6,617 nt of DNA from Chitinophagaceae bacterium (GTDB lineage: Bacteria; Bacteroidota; Bacteroidia; Chitinophagales; Chitinophagaceae), in NCBI GenBank assembly GCA_023251335.1, contig JAHEZA010000145.1, positions 1 to 6,617 of the forward strand, given 5' to 3'. Under the pieces are notes generated by a model. That model was given only the letters and a program-made list of their open reading frames with translations, made no database searches and was not told the DNA's origin. Positions 1-6,289 of this stretch are shown in pieces. How positions within the stretch are numbered: position 1 is the stretch's first letter; each line of letters begins with the position of its first letter. The translations under genes and the position numbers were made by a program.

Positions 1-1629
1 GCCGTTCAATTGCATCGGCGCAATATAATCCTGCAGTTCATTCAATAATTGTTCAAAAATATTTTGTTCCAGTTGCAGTATTTTATCTTCTGCTCCTGTT
101 ATTTTTTCTTCATATTCCTTTAGCTCCGGAGTGATATATCTTTCGGCATTGGTGAGGGTTTGTTTCCTTATCCAGTTTTCCGGCACCTTATCTTTATGCG
201 TATTGGTAACTTCAAGATAGTATCCAAACACATTATTGAAGCCAATTTTCAAAGAAGAAATTCCGGTGCGTTCCGTTTCTTTTTGTTGCAATTTTAGCAG
301 GTGTGCCTTTCCGTTAGTAACAATACTTTTTAATTCATCCAGCTCCGCGTTTACACCCTCTGCAATCACGTTTCCTTTGGAAACCGCAGCCGGCGGGTTT
401 TCAATAATCTCTTTAAAAATTTTATCAGCGATATATTTACAGGGGTTTAATGAATCGCCAAGGCGTTTTAAGTATTCATTGGAGGATGCGTCGCAGGAAT
501 CCTTTACCTGTGCGGCCAGTTTTAATCCTTTACCGATTTGCAATACTTCACGCGGATTTATTTTCTTTAGGGGAATTTTACTTACCAGTCTTTCAATATC
601 GCCTGCCTGTTTTATATGTTGCCCAATCTTGTTTTTCTCTTCCGGTGATTTAATAAAATATTCTACCAGGTTTAGCCGCTCTTCAATTTTGCCAATTTCA
701 GTAAGTGGTAATAATATCCAGCGTTTCATTAATCGCGCGCCCATGGGCGAAACCGTATTATCCAAAACTTTCAGCAATGAATTATTATTTTCTCCGCTTC
801 CAATTAATTCAAGATTGCGAATGGTAAACCGATCCATCCACAGATAATCGCCTTTGTCAATTCTTTGAAGGGACGTAATGTGCTGCAGGTTCGGATGCTC
901 TGTGTCTTTTAGATAATGAAGAATGGCGCCCGCCGCAATGATGCCGGTCTTCATATTTTCCACGCCAAAGCCTTTCAGGCTTTGGGTTCCGAAATGTTTC
1001 AATAAAGTTTCCTGTGCATATTGTTCAGTGAAAATCCACTCGTCAAGTGTATAGGTGTAAAACTTACTTCCAAAATAGCTTTTAAAATTTTTTTGTTGAT
1101 TGCGTTGAAAAATCACCTCAGCAGGATTCAGGCTTTGCAATAATTTATCGGCATATTCTTTATCGCCTTCGGCAATAAAAAATTCTCCGGTAGAAATATC
1201 AAGAAAGGAAATGCCTGCTTTATCGTCAACAATATGGATGCCGCATAAAAAATTATTTTGATTGTGTTCGAGCAGTTTATCGTTAGTGGCTACTCCGGGA
1301 GTCACCAATTCTGTAACGCCGCGTTTTACAATTCCCTTTGCCTGCTTCGGGTCTTCAAGCTGATCGCAAATGGCTACGCGGTAACCAGCCTTTACTAATT
1401 TATGTAAATAAGTATCTAATGCATGGTGTGGAAACCCTGCGAGTTCAGGAGCAGTTGAAGAAGCATTGTTTCTTTTGGTCAATGTAATTCCTAAAATACG
1501 CGCAGCGGTAATAGCATCCTGTCCAAAAGTTTCATAAAAATCGCCCACACGAAAAAGCAGAATCGCATCAGGATATTTAGCCTTGATAGCGTTGTGCTGT
1601 TTCATTAAAGGAGTATCTGAAGAAGCCAT
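1..1629 (-). CDS. mutS: DNA mismatch repair protein MutS, N-terminal part (runs off the left edge)
   Basis: MutS recognises mismatches and small loops in DNA and starts methyl-independent or MutL-dependent repair. I translated the minus strand from ATG 1629-1627 and it stays open for 543 codons to base 1 without a frameshift. Residues 26-35 read FRVGDFYETF, which contains the mismatch-reading Phe-x-Glu (F31, E33) of domain I. Further on are the family strings ELAGFPHHALDTYL near residue 65, TPGVATNDKLLEHN near 115, DNTVSPMGARLMKRWILLPL near 290-310 (core/lever domain), and GYYLEVTN and NAERYITPEL near 470-500 (clamp and return lever). MutS is usually about 850-880 aa, so the Walker ATPase domain and helix-turn-helix lie outside the window. 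The start fits the family: about 30 residues precede the Phe-x-Glu motif, as in E. coli. No Shine-Dalgarno and no TAnnTTTG element was found upstream. It is divergent from the RNA methyltransferase gene at 1770. Confidence 0.97.
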   Translation of the reverse strand, partial: MASSDTPLMKQHNAIKAKYPDAILLFRVGDFYETFGQDAITAARILGITLTKRNNASSTAPELAGFPHHALDTYLHKLVKAGYRVAICDQLEDPKQAKGIVKRGVTELVTPGVATNDKLLEHNQNNFLCGIHIVDDKAGISFLDISTGEFFIAEGDKEYADKLLQSLNPAEVIFQRNQQKNFKSYFGSKFYTYTLDEWIFTEQYAQETLLKHFGTQSLKGFGVENMKTGIIAAGAILHYLKDTEHPNLQHITSLQRIDKGDYLWMDRFTIRNLELIGSGENNNSLLKVLDNTVSPMGARLMKRWILLPLTEIGKIEERLNLVEYFIKSPEEKNKIGQHIKQAGDIERLVSKIPLKKINPREVLQIGKGLKLAAQVKDSCDASSNEYLKRLGDSLNPCKYIADKIFKEIIENPPAAVSKGNVIAEGVNAELDELKSIVTNGKAHLLKLQQKETERTGISSLKIGFNNVFGYYLEVTNTHKDKVPENWIRKQTLTNAERYITPELKEYEEKITGAEDKILQLEQNIFEQLLNELQDYIAPMQLNG

Positions 1630-1634
1630 ATTTT

Positions 1635-1666
1635 AATGTGATAACGTGCTAATTAACTGATGTGCT
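1635..1666 (-). repeat. Degenerate 8-bp tandem array upstream of mutS (4 units)
   Basis: Read on the minus strand towards mutS, four consecutive octamers fit RGCWMAYY-like spacing with no gap: AGCACATC (1666-1659), AGTTAATT (1658-1651), AGCACGTT (1650-1643) and ATCACATT (1642-1635). The array ends 5 bp before the mutS start codon. Units differ at 2-4 positions, but the 8-bp phase is kept exactly. Function unknown. Confidence 0.6.
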
Positions 1667-1699
1667 AGTGGATTAAAGCCTTTCGAACTAGTGTCTCTT

Positions 1700-1739
1700 G
1701 ACCAATCAGCACATTGGCTAACCGGCTAATCAGCTAATT
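1700..1739 (+). repeat. Degenerate 8-bp tandem array upstream of the RNA methyltransferase gene (5 units)
   Basis: On the plus strand five octamers follow each other without gaps: GACCAATC (1700), AGCACATT (1708), GGCTAACC (1716), GGCTAATC (1724) and AGCTAATT (1732), consensus RGCWMAYY. The same word family occurs in the opposite orientation at 1635-1666, so the spacer is an imperfect inverted pair of arrays with ATGTGCT (1660-1666) complementary to AGCACAT (1708-1714). The array stops 4 bp before a -7 promoter element and therefore occupies its -33 region. Confidence 0.65.
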
Positions 1740-1743
1740 AAAT

Positions 1744-1751
1744 TATTTTTG
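1744..1751 (+). promoter_or_regulatory. Bacteroidota -7 promoter element of the RNA methyltransferase operon
   Basis: TATTTTTG matches the phylum's TAnnTTTG consensus exactly. No TTG lies at the usual 17-23 nt upstream (the nearest, 1714-1716, is 27 nt away), so the -33 half is weak or replaced by the octamer array. Transcription would start near 1757, leaving a leader of about a dozen bases before ATG 1770. This also argues against the in-frame TTG at 1749 as a start, because it lies inside the element. Confidence 0.5.
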
Positions 1752-1769
1752 CAAATTAATATTCTTTTG

Positions 1770-2324
1770 ATGAGAAAACTAACAATGGAAGAACTGAACC
1801 GGAAATCTGTGGAAGAATTTAAAGAATCTCAGAAGAATCCTGTCATAGCGGTTTTGGAAAATATTCGAAGCGCTTATAATGTGGGTAGTGTCTTTCGTAC
1901 CGCGGATGCGTTTTTAATTGAATCTATTTATATCACGGGTTATACGGCAAAGCCTCCGCACAAGGAAATTAAAAAAACGGCTTTAGGGGCGGAGGATTCG
2001 GTTGACTGGAAATATTTTGAAAATACGAAAACCGCGATTGAACATCTCAAAAAAAATGGCTATAAAATATTTGCAGTAGAACAAGTTTTAGACAGTATTT
2101 TGCTTCAGCATATTGGTAATTTACCGTTTAATAAAATTGCTTTTATATTTGGCAATGAAGTAAAAGGCGTAGAGCAGGAAATTATTTCTGTATGTGATGG
2201 ATGTGTTGAAATTCCGCAATTTGGCATGAAACATTCATTGAATATATCTGTCGCTGCGGGAATTGTTTTGTGGGAAGCGGTTAGCCTCCTAACCTCGGGA
2301 GGAGGAATAAAAAATAAAAATTAA
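1770..2324 (+). CDS. TrmH/SpoU-family RNA 2'-O-ribose methyltransferase
   Basis: A SPOUT-fold enzyme expected to transfer a methyl group from S-adenosylmethionine to a ribose 2'-OH of tRNA or rRNA; the exact nucleotide cannot be read from sequence. All three family motifs are present: motif 1 from N31 to A45 (NxxxxxNVGSVFRTA, catalytic R43), motif 2 FGNEVKG at 127-133 (E130), and motif 3 from I148 to S160 (IP then SLNIS). It is 184 aa, a bare catalytic domain without the extra N-terminal RNA-binding domain of RlmB. I chose ATG 1770 (MRKLTMEEL), the usual start in this phylum; the frame is open to a TTG at 1749, but that lies in the promoter. The last 13 residues (from S172) are low in complexity and encoded partly by a palindrome; relatives I recall end near the preceding WE/WD. 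The stop codon abuts the next ATG, so the two genes are probably one operon. Confidence 0.93.
   Translation: MRKLTMEELNRKSVEEFKESQKNPVIAVLENIRSAYNVGSVFRTADAFLIESIYITGYTAKPPHKEIKKTALGAEDSVDWKYFENTKTAIEHLKKNGYKIFAVEQVLDSILLQHIGNLPFNKIAFIFGNEVKGVEQEIISVCDGCVEIPQFGMKHSLNISVAAGIVLWEAVSLLTSGGGIKNKN
2285..2305. repeat. Small palindrome in the 3' end of the methyltransferase gene
   Basis: CCTCCT at 2285-2290 is complementary to AGGAGG at 2300-2305, giving a 6-bp stem with a 9-nt loop. It lies inside the coding sequence for the odd C-terminal tail (SLLTSGGG) and 19 bp before the prenyltransferase ATG. The following run is A-rich rather than T-rich, so it is not a normal terminator for the plus strand. 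The purine arm GGAGGAGG resembles a Shine-Dalgarno sequence but is too far from ATG 2325. It recalls the short C-rich/G-rich palindromes scattered in Bacteroidota genomes. Confidence 0.5.
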
Positions 2325-3245
2325 ATGGAAACTATTATAAAAAAAATTGAGTCGGAAAAGAAATCTTCTTTAAGCCTGAGTGTGTCCAAATATCTGTCAC
2401 TGGTCAAATTCGCACATACTATTTTTGCAATGCCCTTTGCACTGATTGGTTTTTTTTATGGACTGAAAATAATTGATTACACGCTGCAACGCCCGTGGTG
2501 GCTGCTTTTCATCCTGGTAATATTGTGTATGGTGTTTGCGCGTAGCGCGGCAATGGCGTTCAACCGCTGGCTGGATGCGGAATATGATGCCAAAAATCCA
2601 AGAACGGTGATTCGCGAAATACCCGGCGGAATTATTTCAAAGAGAAATGCGATGATCTTTGTGATAGTCAATTGCATCGCGTTTATTGTCACCACGTATT
2701 TCATTAATGCACTTTGTTTGGTGTTGGCGCCGGTAGCATTATTCGTGATCCTTTTTTATAGTTATACAAAACGTTTTACTCCGCTTTGCCACCTGGTACT
2801 GGGACTGGGTTTGAGCCTTGCGCCAATCGGCGCTTACATCGCTGTTACCGGCCAGTTTGCTTTGGTACCGGTACTATTTTCTTTGTCCGTATTATTTTGG
2901 GTAAGCGGCTTCGATATTATTTATGCATTGCAGGATGAAGAATTCGACAAAGAACATAACCTGCATTCTATTCCTTCCTTGCTTGGCGCCGAAAGAGCAT
3001 TGCGCGTTAGTGAGTTCCTTCATTTTCTATCCGCAGCTTCTGTAATTGCAGCGGGAATGTTTGGAAATTTTTCACGGCTGTATTGGATAGGAGTAGTATT
3101 GTTTATTTTCTTTTTAATTTATCAGCATCTTTTAGTGAAGCCGAAAGATTTGTCGAAGGTAAATAAGGCGTTTTTCAGTTCTAACGGAATCGCTTCTGTA
3201 GCTTTTTGTATTTTTGTTTTGCTCGATATATTTATAAAACATTAA
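2325..3245 (+). CDS. ubiA: UbiA-family polyprenyltransferase, probably menaquinone-pathway (MqnP-like)
   Basis: An inner-membrane enzyme that joins a polyprenyl diphosphate to an aromatic acceptor during quinone synthesis. Both Mg-diphosphate binding motifs are intact: N80-x3-D84-x3-D88 (NRWLDAEYDAKNPRT) and D197-x2-Y200-x3-D204-x3-D208 (DIIYALQDEEFD). About nine hydrophobic segments follow the UbiA pattern, at roughly 27-50, 58-78, 108-128, 129-146, 155-174, 180-197, 234-250, 254-270 and 286-304. At 306 aa it has normal family length. It is often labelled 4-hydroxybenzoate octaprenyltransferase, but Bacteroidota make menaquinone, not ubiquinone. The sequence fits the UbiA-like subgroup I associate with the futalosine pathway (MqnP); this subgroup call is inference, and MenA is the main alternative. 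The gene symbol is family-level only. Its ATG follows the upstream stop directly (TAAATG), which suggests translational coupling. Confidence 0.88.
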   Translation: METIIKKIESEKKSSLSLSVSKYLSLVKFAHTIFAMPFALIGFFYGLKIIDYTLQRPWWLLFILVILCMVFARSAAMAFNRWLDAEYDAKNPRTVIREIPGGIISKRNAMIFVIVNCIAFIVTTYFINALCLVLAPVALFVILFYSYTKRFTPLCHLVLGLGLSLAPIGAYIAVTGQFALVPVLFSLSVLFWVSGFDIIYALQDEEFDKEHNLHSIPSLLGAERALRVSEFLHFLSAASVIAAGMFGNFSRLYWIGVVLFIFFLIYQHLLVKPKDLSKVNKAFFSSNGIASVAFCIFVLLDIFIKH

Positions 3246-3337
3246 TCGCTGATTACAGTAAATGAACAAATAATGAAGATTTTTATTTTCATCCTAATCA
3301 ATAGCAAGTTAAACTCCTAAACTTTTAACAAAAATCA
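3246..3337. other. Spacer between the prenyltransferase gene and ruvX
   Basis: These 92 AT-rich bases hold no ORF, no TAnnTTTG element and no convincing terminator. A weak ATGAA/TTCAT pairing at 3273-3277 and 3288-3292 and two TAAACnnn octamers (3310-3325) are the only structures seen. ruvX may be read through from the upstream pair or have a promoter I cannot recognise. Confidence 0.5.
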
Positions 3338-3754
3338 ATGCCCCGCATTCTCTGCATAGACTATGGAAAAAAGCGAACAGGCATAGCCGTTACAGACCCA
3401 TTACAAATTATTGCAACCGGATTAACCACGGTTGATTCGCACGAGTTAATTTCCTTTTTGAAAAAATATTTCTTGCAGGAAGAAGTTGAATTAATTGTGA
3501 TAGGCGAGCCAAGAAACCTGGATGATTCGGATACGCATGCAACGCCGCTCGTAAAAGAGATTATCAAAAAATTGGAAAAGGAATTCCCCAAAATACCTAT
3601 AAAATCAGTGGACGAGCGCTATACTTCGAAAATGGCAAAGCAGGCGATGATTGATATGGGAATGAAGAAAAAAGACAGGAGAAATAAAAGAACGGTGGAT
3701 GAAATAGCGGCTACGATTATGTTACAGGAATATATGGGAACTGTCAGCTATTGA
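3338..3754 (+). CDS. ruvX: RuvX/YqgF, RNase H-fold Holliday junction resolvase-like / pre-16S rRNA nuclease
   Basis: YqgF-family proteins adopt an RNase H fold; in E. coli the protein matures the 5' end of 16S rRNA, and the family was also proposed to resolve Holliday junctions. At 138 aa the length is typical. The first strand carries D8 in ILCIDYGKKRTGIAVTD, the strand at 52-58 gives LIVIGEP with E57, DERYTS is at 92-97, and D121 in TVDEIAATIMLQEY sits in the C-terminal helix. D8, E57/D92 and D121 are the expected metal-binding acidic residues. ATG 3338 (MPRILCIDYG) is the only sensible start because the first catalytic strand begins at once. No Shine-Dalgarno is visible. It precedes def, a neighbour pair I recall as common in Bacteroidota, but def has its own promoter, whose -33 TTG overlaps the ruvX stop codon. 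Confidence 0.95.
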   Translation: MPRILCIDYGKKRTGIAVTDPLQIIATGLTTVDSHELISFLKKYFLQEEVELIVIGEPRNLDDSDTHATPLVKEIIKKLEKEFPKIPIKSVDERYTSKMAKQAMIDMGMKKKDRRNKRTVDEIAATIMLQEYMGTVSY

Positions 3755-3780
3755 AAATAAATAGAAATTCTTTAAATTTG
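3751..3780 (+). promoter_or_regulatory. Consensus Bacteroidota promoter for def
   Basis: TTG at 3751-3753 and TAAATTTG at 3773-3780 are separated by exactly 19 nt, a full match to the TTG-N19-TAnnTTTG pattern recognised by the phylum's primary sigma factor. Transcription should start near 3786, giving a leader of about 27 A/T/C-rich bases without a Shine-Dalgarno. The TTG overlaps the last two codons of ruvX (TAT TGA), so def can be transcribed independently of it. Confidence 0.75.
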
Positions 3781-3812
3781 CAATCCAAATAATAATAACT
3801 AATAATCCAATT

Positions 3813-4391
3813 ATGGTTCTCCCAATAGTGGCTTACGGTAATCCGGTTTTAAGGAAAGTGGGTGTAAATATCACGCCCGAATATGCAGGTTTGCAAAAAC
3901 TTATAGAAGATATGTGGGAAACTATGTATAATAGTAAAGGAGTAGGTTTGGCCGCGCCGCAGGTTAATAAGGATATTCGCCTTTTTGTAATGGATAGTGT
4001 GCAGATAATCGAAAACCTTGACGCCGATGAAAAAGATGATTTTCCGGGTGATAGTGGCTATAAGGGTGTTTTTATAAATGCCCGAATCAAAAATGTTGAT
4101 GGTGAAGACTGGGCGTACAATGAGGGTTGTTTGAGCATCCCAAAAATACGAGAAGATATTTTTAGGAAAGAAAGCGTAACCATTCATTTTTTTGATGAGA
4201 ATTTTGTTGAATACACCAAAACCTTTGTTGGTATTACGGCCCGCGTTATTCTACATGAATATGACCACATAGACGGCAAACTATTTATCGATTACCTGAA
4301 ACCTCTAAAGAAAAATTTGTTGAAACGTAAGCTGGATGATATTTCCAAAGGAAAAATTTCAGTCGATTACCGGATGTCATTTAGTAAATAA
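3813..4391 (+). CDS. def: Peptide deformylase
   Basis: Removes the formyl group from the N-terminal methionine of nascent proteins at the ribosome, using Fe2+ or Zn2+. All three family motifs are present: motif 1 GVGLAAPQ at 43-50 (catalytic Q50), motif 2 EGCLS at 104-108 (metal ligand C106) and motif 3 HEYDH at 148-152 (ligands H148 and H152, catalytic E149). The protein has 192 aa, normal for the family; Tyr in place of the usual Ile/Phe in motif 3 does not touch the active residues. An acidic stretch at 61-80, between motifs 1 and 2, is the insertion region seen in Bacteroidota forms. ATG 3813 gives MVLPIVAYGNPVLRK, the standard start. It is preceded by a consensus promoter and followed, 91 nt on, by an exported protein gene on the same strand. 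Confidence 0.97.
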   Translation: MVLPIVAYGNPVLRKVGVNITPEYAGLQKLIEDMWETMYNSKGVGLAAPQVNKDIRLFVMDSVQIIENLDADEKDDFPGDSGYKGVFINARIKNVDGEDWAYNEGCLSIPKIREDIFRKESVTIHFFDENFVEYTKTFVGITARVILHEYDHIDGKLFIDYLKPLKKNLLKRKLDDISKGKISVDYRMSFSK

Positions 4392-4443
4392 AGTTTATTT
4401 GTAAGGTGGTCTATTTGGCTACCTGTTGTGGGAAGAAATTTCA

Positions 4444-4471
4444 AACTCACAATTCATAACTCACACCTCAC
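4444..4471 (+). repeat. Degenerate 7-bp tandem array upstream of the exported-protein gene (4 units)
   Basis: Four heptamers follow without gaps: AACTCAC (4444), AATTCAT (4451), AACTCAC (4458) and ACCTCAC (4465), consensus AMYTCAY. The coding-sense strand contains no G. The array ends 11 bp before the chosen ATG 4483, so it would lie in the mRNA leader or promoter of that gene. Confidence 0.6.
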
Positions 4472-4482
4472 TTTTTTACAGC

Positions 4483-5415
4483 ATGATTCAAAAGGCTTTC
4501 ACGATTACCTTACTGTTGATTGTTTCCAAAGGTCTTTTTGCACAACACAAAGGTGATACCACTGTTAAGGTGAAAGATTACTATGTCACCCTTTCTGAAA
4601 TTGTCGTCCATAAAAACCTGGACGTTTCTGCGTTCATAGAAAGAGTAAAAAATGACACAACCTTTTACAAGGCATTTCGGAATTTGAGAGTTATTGGTTA
4701 TACGGCGTTGAACGACATCCGGATGCTGGATAAAAATGGAAAAACGCTTGCTTCTTTATACAGCAGAACTAAGCAAATAAGAGTTCAGAAATGCAGAAAG
4801 ATGAAGGTGCTTGATCAAACTGTTACCGGCGATATGTTCGATTCAAAAGGAAATTTCAATTATTACACTGCTCAATTGTATGCAGGCCTTTTTTTTACAA
4901 AAGATTCCGTCTGCGGTGAAAACAATATTGTTACAGGCTTTGAATTTTCTACGAAAGGGTTAAGTGGTATCGAAAAGCACAAGGAGCAATTAAAAATGTT
5001 ATTCTTCAACCCAGGGAAAAAAATAGACGGACTTCCATTTATCAGCAATAAAACTCCCATCTTCGACGAGTCCATGATTGACAAATATGACATGCATATT
5101 GATTACCGCGATTATAATTCAATACCATGTTATGAATTTACTGTTAAGGTAAAGAAAGGCAAACAAGATGAGGTTGTAATTGACGACATGACGACCTGGT
5201 TCAATGCCAAAACTTTTGAAATTGCGGGCCGCAATTACTCCTTGAGTTACGATGCCGGAATCTACGATTTCGATGTGGCTATGGAAGTGCAAATGACTAA
5301 AGTGGGCGACCTGCTTGTTCCATTGTTATTGCGTTACAACGGAAACTGGAAAGCGATTCTTAAGAAACGGGAGAGAGGAGTCTTTACAGCTACCTTGTTT
5401 GATTTTGTGAAATAG
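4483..5415 (+). CDS. Exported protein of unknown function
   Basis: I do not recognise a named family. From ATG 4483 the 310-aa product begins with a typical Sec signal peptide: lysine at 4, a hydrophobic core at about 5-14, and a likely signal peptidase I site after A20 (GLFA|QHKGD). The frame is open upstream to a TTG at 4426, but the extra 19 residues would bury the signal peptide and be encoded by the heptamer array, so I prefer 4483. The mature part is soluble-looking, with no further membrane segment, rich in aromatic residues and in alternating strand-like patterns. Notable strings are LSEIVVHKNLDVSAFIERV near 37-55, FRNLRVIGYTALNDIRMLD near 65-83, and DMTTWFNAKTFEIAGRNY near 235-252. 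Three cysteines (104, 144, 216) are scattered, with no lipobox, so it is periplasmic or outer-membrane associated rather than a lipoprotein. I have the impression of similar hypothetical proteins in Chitinophagaceae. The beta-rich look might suggest a lipocalin/LolA-like fold, but that is a guess. Confidence 0.8.
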   Translation: MIQKAFTITLLLIVSKGLFAQHKGDTTVKVKDYYVTLSEIVVHKNLDVSAFIERVKNDTTFYKAFRNLRVIGYTALNDIRMLDKNGKTLASLYSRTKQIRVQKCRKMKVLDQTVTGDMFDSKGNFNYYTAQLYAGLFFTKDSVCGENNIVTGFEFSTKGLSGIEKHKEQLKMLFFNPGKKIDGLPFISNKTPIFDESMIDKYDMHIDYRDYNSIPCYEFTVKVKKGKQDEVVIDDMTTWFNAKTFEIAGRNYSLSYDAGIYDFDVAMEVQMTKVGDLLVPLLLRYNGNWKAILKKRERGVFTATLFDFVK

Positions 5416-5458
5416 GAGGAATAAAATAGGAATTTAACGAATAAGTTTGTTTACTGTC

Positions 5459-6274
5459 TTAATACTGTTCCTGATCATTCGGAAAATCTTTTGATTTTAT
5501 ATCACGAATATAATGCTGAACTGCGCCCGTAACCTGCTCATGAAGATTGAGGTATGTTCTTAAAAATCTCGGTTTAAATTCGATATTGATCCCCAGCATG
5601 TCGTGCATCACCAACACTTGTCCATCACAACCGCTGCCTGCTCCAATACCGATTGTAGGAATTGCTAATTTATGTGAAACCTCAGTTGCCAGCACCGCCG
5701 GAATTTTTTCGAGAACGATTCCAAAACATCCCGCTTCCTGCAAGAGCAACGTATCCTTTTTTAGTTTATCCGCTTCCTGCTCTTCTTTGGCCCTCACGAT
5801 ATATGTGCCGAATTTATAGATGGATTGTGGCGTAAGGCCCAGATGCCCCATCACCGGCACACCGGCGCCTACAATCCTCTTTACAGATTCTATTATTTCT
5901 TCACCACCTTCCAGTTTGATTGCGTGCGCGCCGGTTTCTTTCATTATCCTGATCGTAGAATTCAACGCTTCCTTACTATTTCCCTGGTAGCTTCCAAAAG
6001 GCAAGTCAACAATCACCAGCGAACGGCTGCTTCCTCTTACCACGGAGGATGCGTGATAAATCATTTGATCGAGCGTAATGGGCAACGTCGTTTCATGACC
6101 GGCCATTACGTTGCTGGCACTATCACCCACTAAAATAATATCAATGCCCGCCGCATCAAAAATTTTCGCAAAGGAAAAATCATAAGCCGTTATCATGGAG
6201 ATCTTTTCCCCGGCTTCTTTCATTTTCTGCAGTGTATGAGTAGTAATCTTCTTTATTTCTTTATTTACTGACAT
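5459..6274 (-). CDS. panB: 3-methyl-2-oxobutanoate hydroxymethyltransferase (ketopantoate hydroxymethyltransferase)
   Basis: Catalyses the first committed step of pantothenate (vitamin B5) and CoA synthesis: transfer of a hydroxymethyl group from 5,10-methylene-tetrahydrofolate to 2-oxoisovalerate, giving ketopantoate. It is a cytoplasmic TIM-barrel enzyme. Of 271 aa (family about 260-275), the sequence shows [14 protein letters not shown] at 27-40, [20 protein letters not shown] at 48-67, VDLPFGSYQ at 89-97, KLEGGEE at 120-126, GHLGLTPQS at 143-151 and VLEKIP at 187-192. By alignment with E. coli PanB the Mg ligands are D51, D90 and E122, and the catalytic acid is E189. ATG 6274 gives [13 protein letters not shown], the usual Bacteroidota start; the next Met (18) would cut into the fold. 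It converges with the exported-protein gene across 43 nt and follows the ppx gene by 171 nt. Other pan genes are not in view. Confidence 0.97.
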   Translation of the reverse strand: MSVNKEIKKITTHTLQKMKEAGEKISMITAYDFSFAKIFDAAGIDIILVGDSASNVMAGHETTLPITLDQMIYHASSVVRGSSRSLVIVDLPFGSYQGNSKEALNSTIRIMKETGAHAIKLEGGEEIIESVKRIVGAGVPVMGHLGLTPQSIYKFGTYIVRAKEEQEADKLKKDTLLLQEAGCFGIVLEKIPAVLATEVSHKLAIPTIGIGAGSGCDGQVLVMHDMLGINIEFKPRFLRTYLNLHEQVTGAVQHYIRDIKSKDFPNDQEQY

Positions 6275-6281
6275 CGTATGG

Positions 6282-6289
6282 CAAAAGTA
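6282..6289 (-). promoter_or_regulatory. Bacteroidota -7 promoter element just before panB
   Basis: On the minus strand TACTTTTG (6289-6282) matches TAnnTTTG exactly. No TTG occurs at the usual distance upstream. Only 7 bases (6281-6275) separate the element from the panB ATG, so transcription from it would begin at or within a few bases of the start codon, giving a leaderless or nearly leaderless mRNA. Confidence 0.5.

Noticed and set aside
236..847. Open plus-strand frame of about 200 codons
   Set aside because: It lies entirely antisense to mutS, whose minus-strand translation matches the family throughout; the plus-strand product is Ser/Phe-rich antisense composition with no family pattern.
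1749..1769. TTG start seven codons upstream of the methyltransferase ATG
   Set aside because: The TTG is part of the -7 promoter element TATTTTTG, and relatives start at MRKL.
3273..3325. Weak hairpin and two TAAACnnn octamers before ruvX
   Set aside because: A 5-bp A/T-rich stem and only two repeat units are within chance for AT-rich DNA.
3849..4187. Open minus-strand frame of about 110 codons
   Set aside because: Antisense to def, which is intact; the translated product is not protein-like.
4386..4400. AAATAAA-G-TTTATTT palindrome at the def stop, considered as a terminator
   Set aside because: Pure A/T stem with a one-base loop; too weak and without a following T-run.
4426..4482. TTG start 19 codons upstream of the exported-protein ATG
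   Set aside because: It would place polar residues encoded by the heptamer array in front of a clean signal peptide.
5416..5458. Possible bidirectional terminator between the convergent genes
   Set aside because: The best pairing is AACGAA with TTTGTT, including a G-T pair and no G/C-rich stem; not enough to call.
5825..6133. Open plus-strand frame of about 100 codons (and another at 5547-5819)
   Set aside because: Both lie antisense to panB, which carries all its catalytic motifs.
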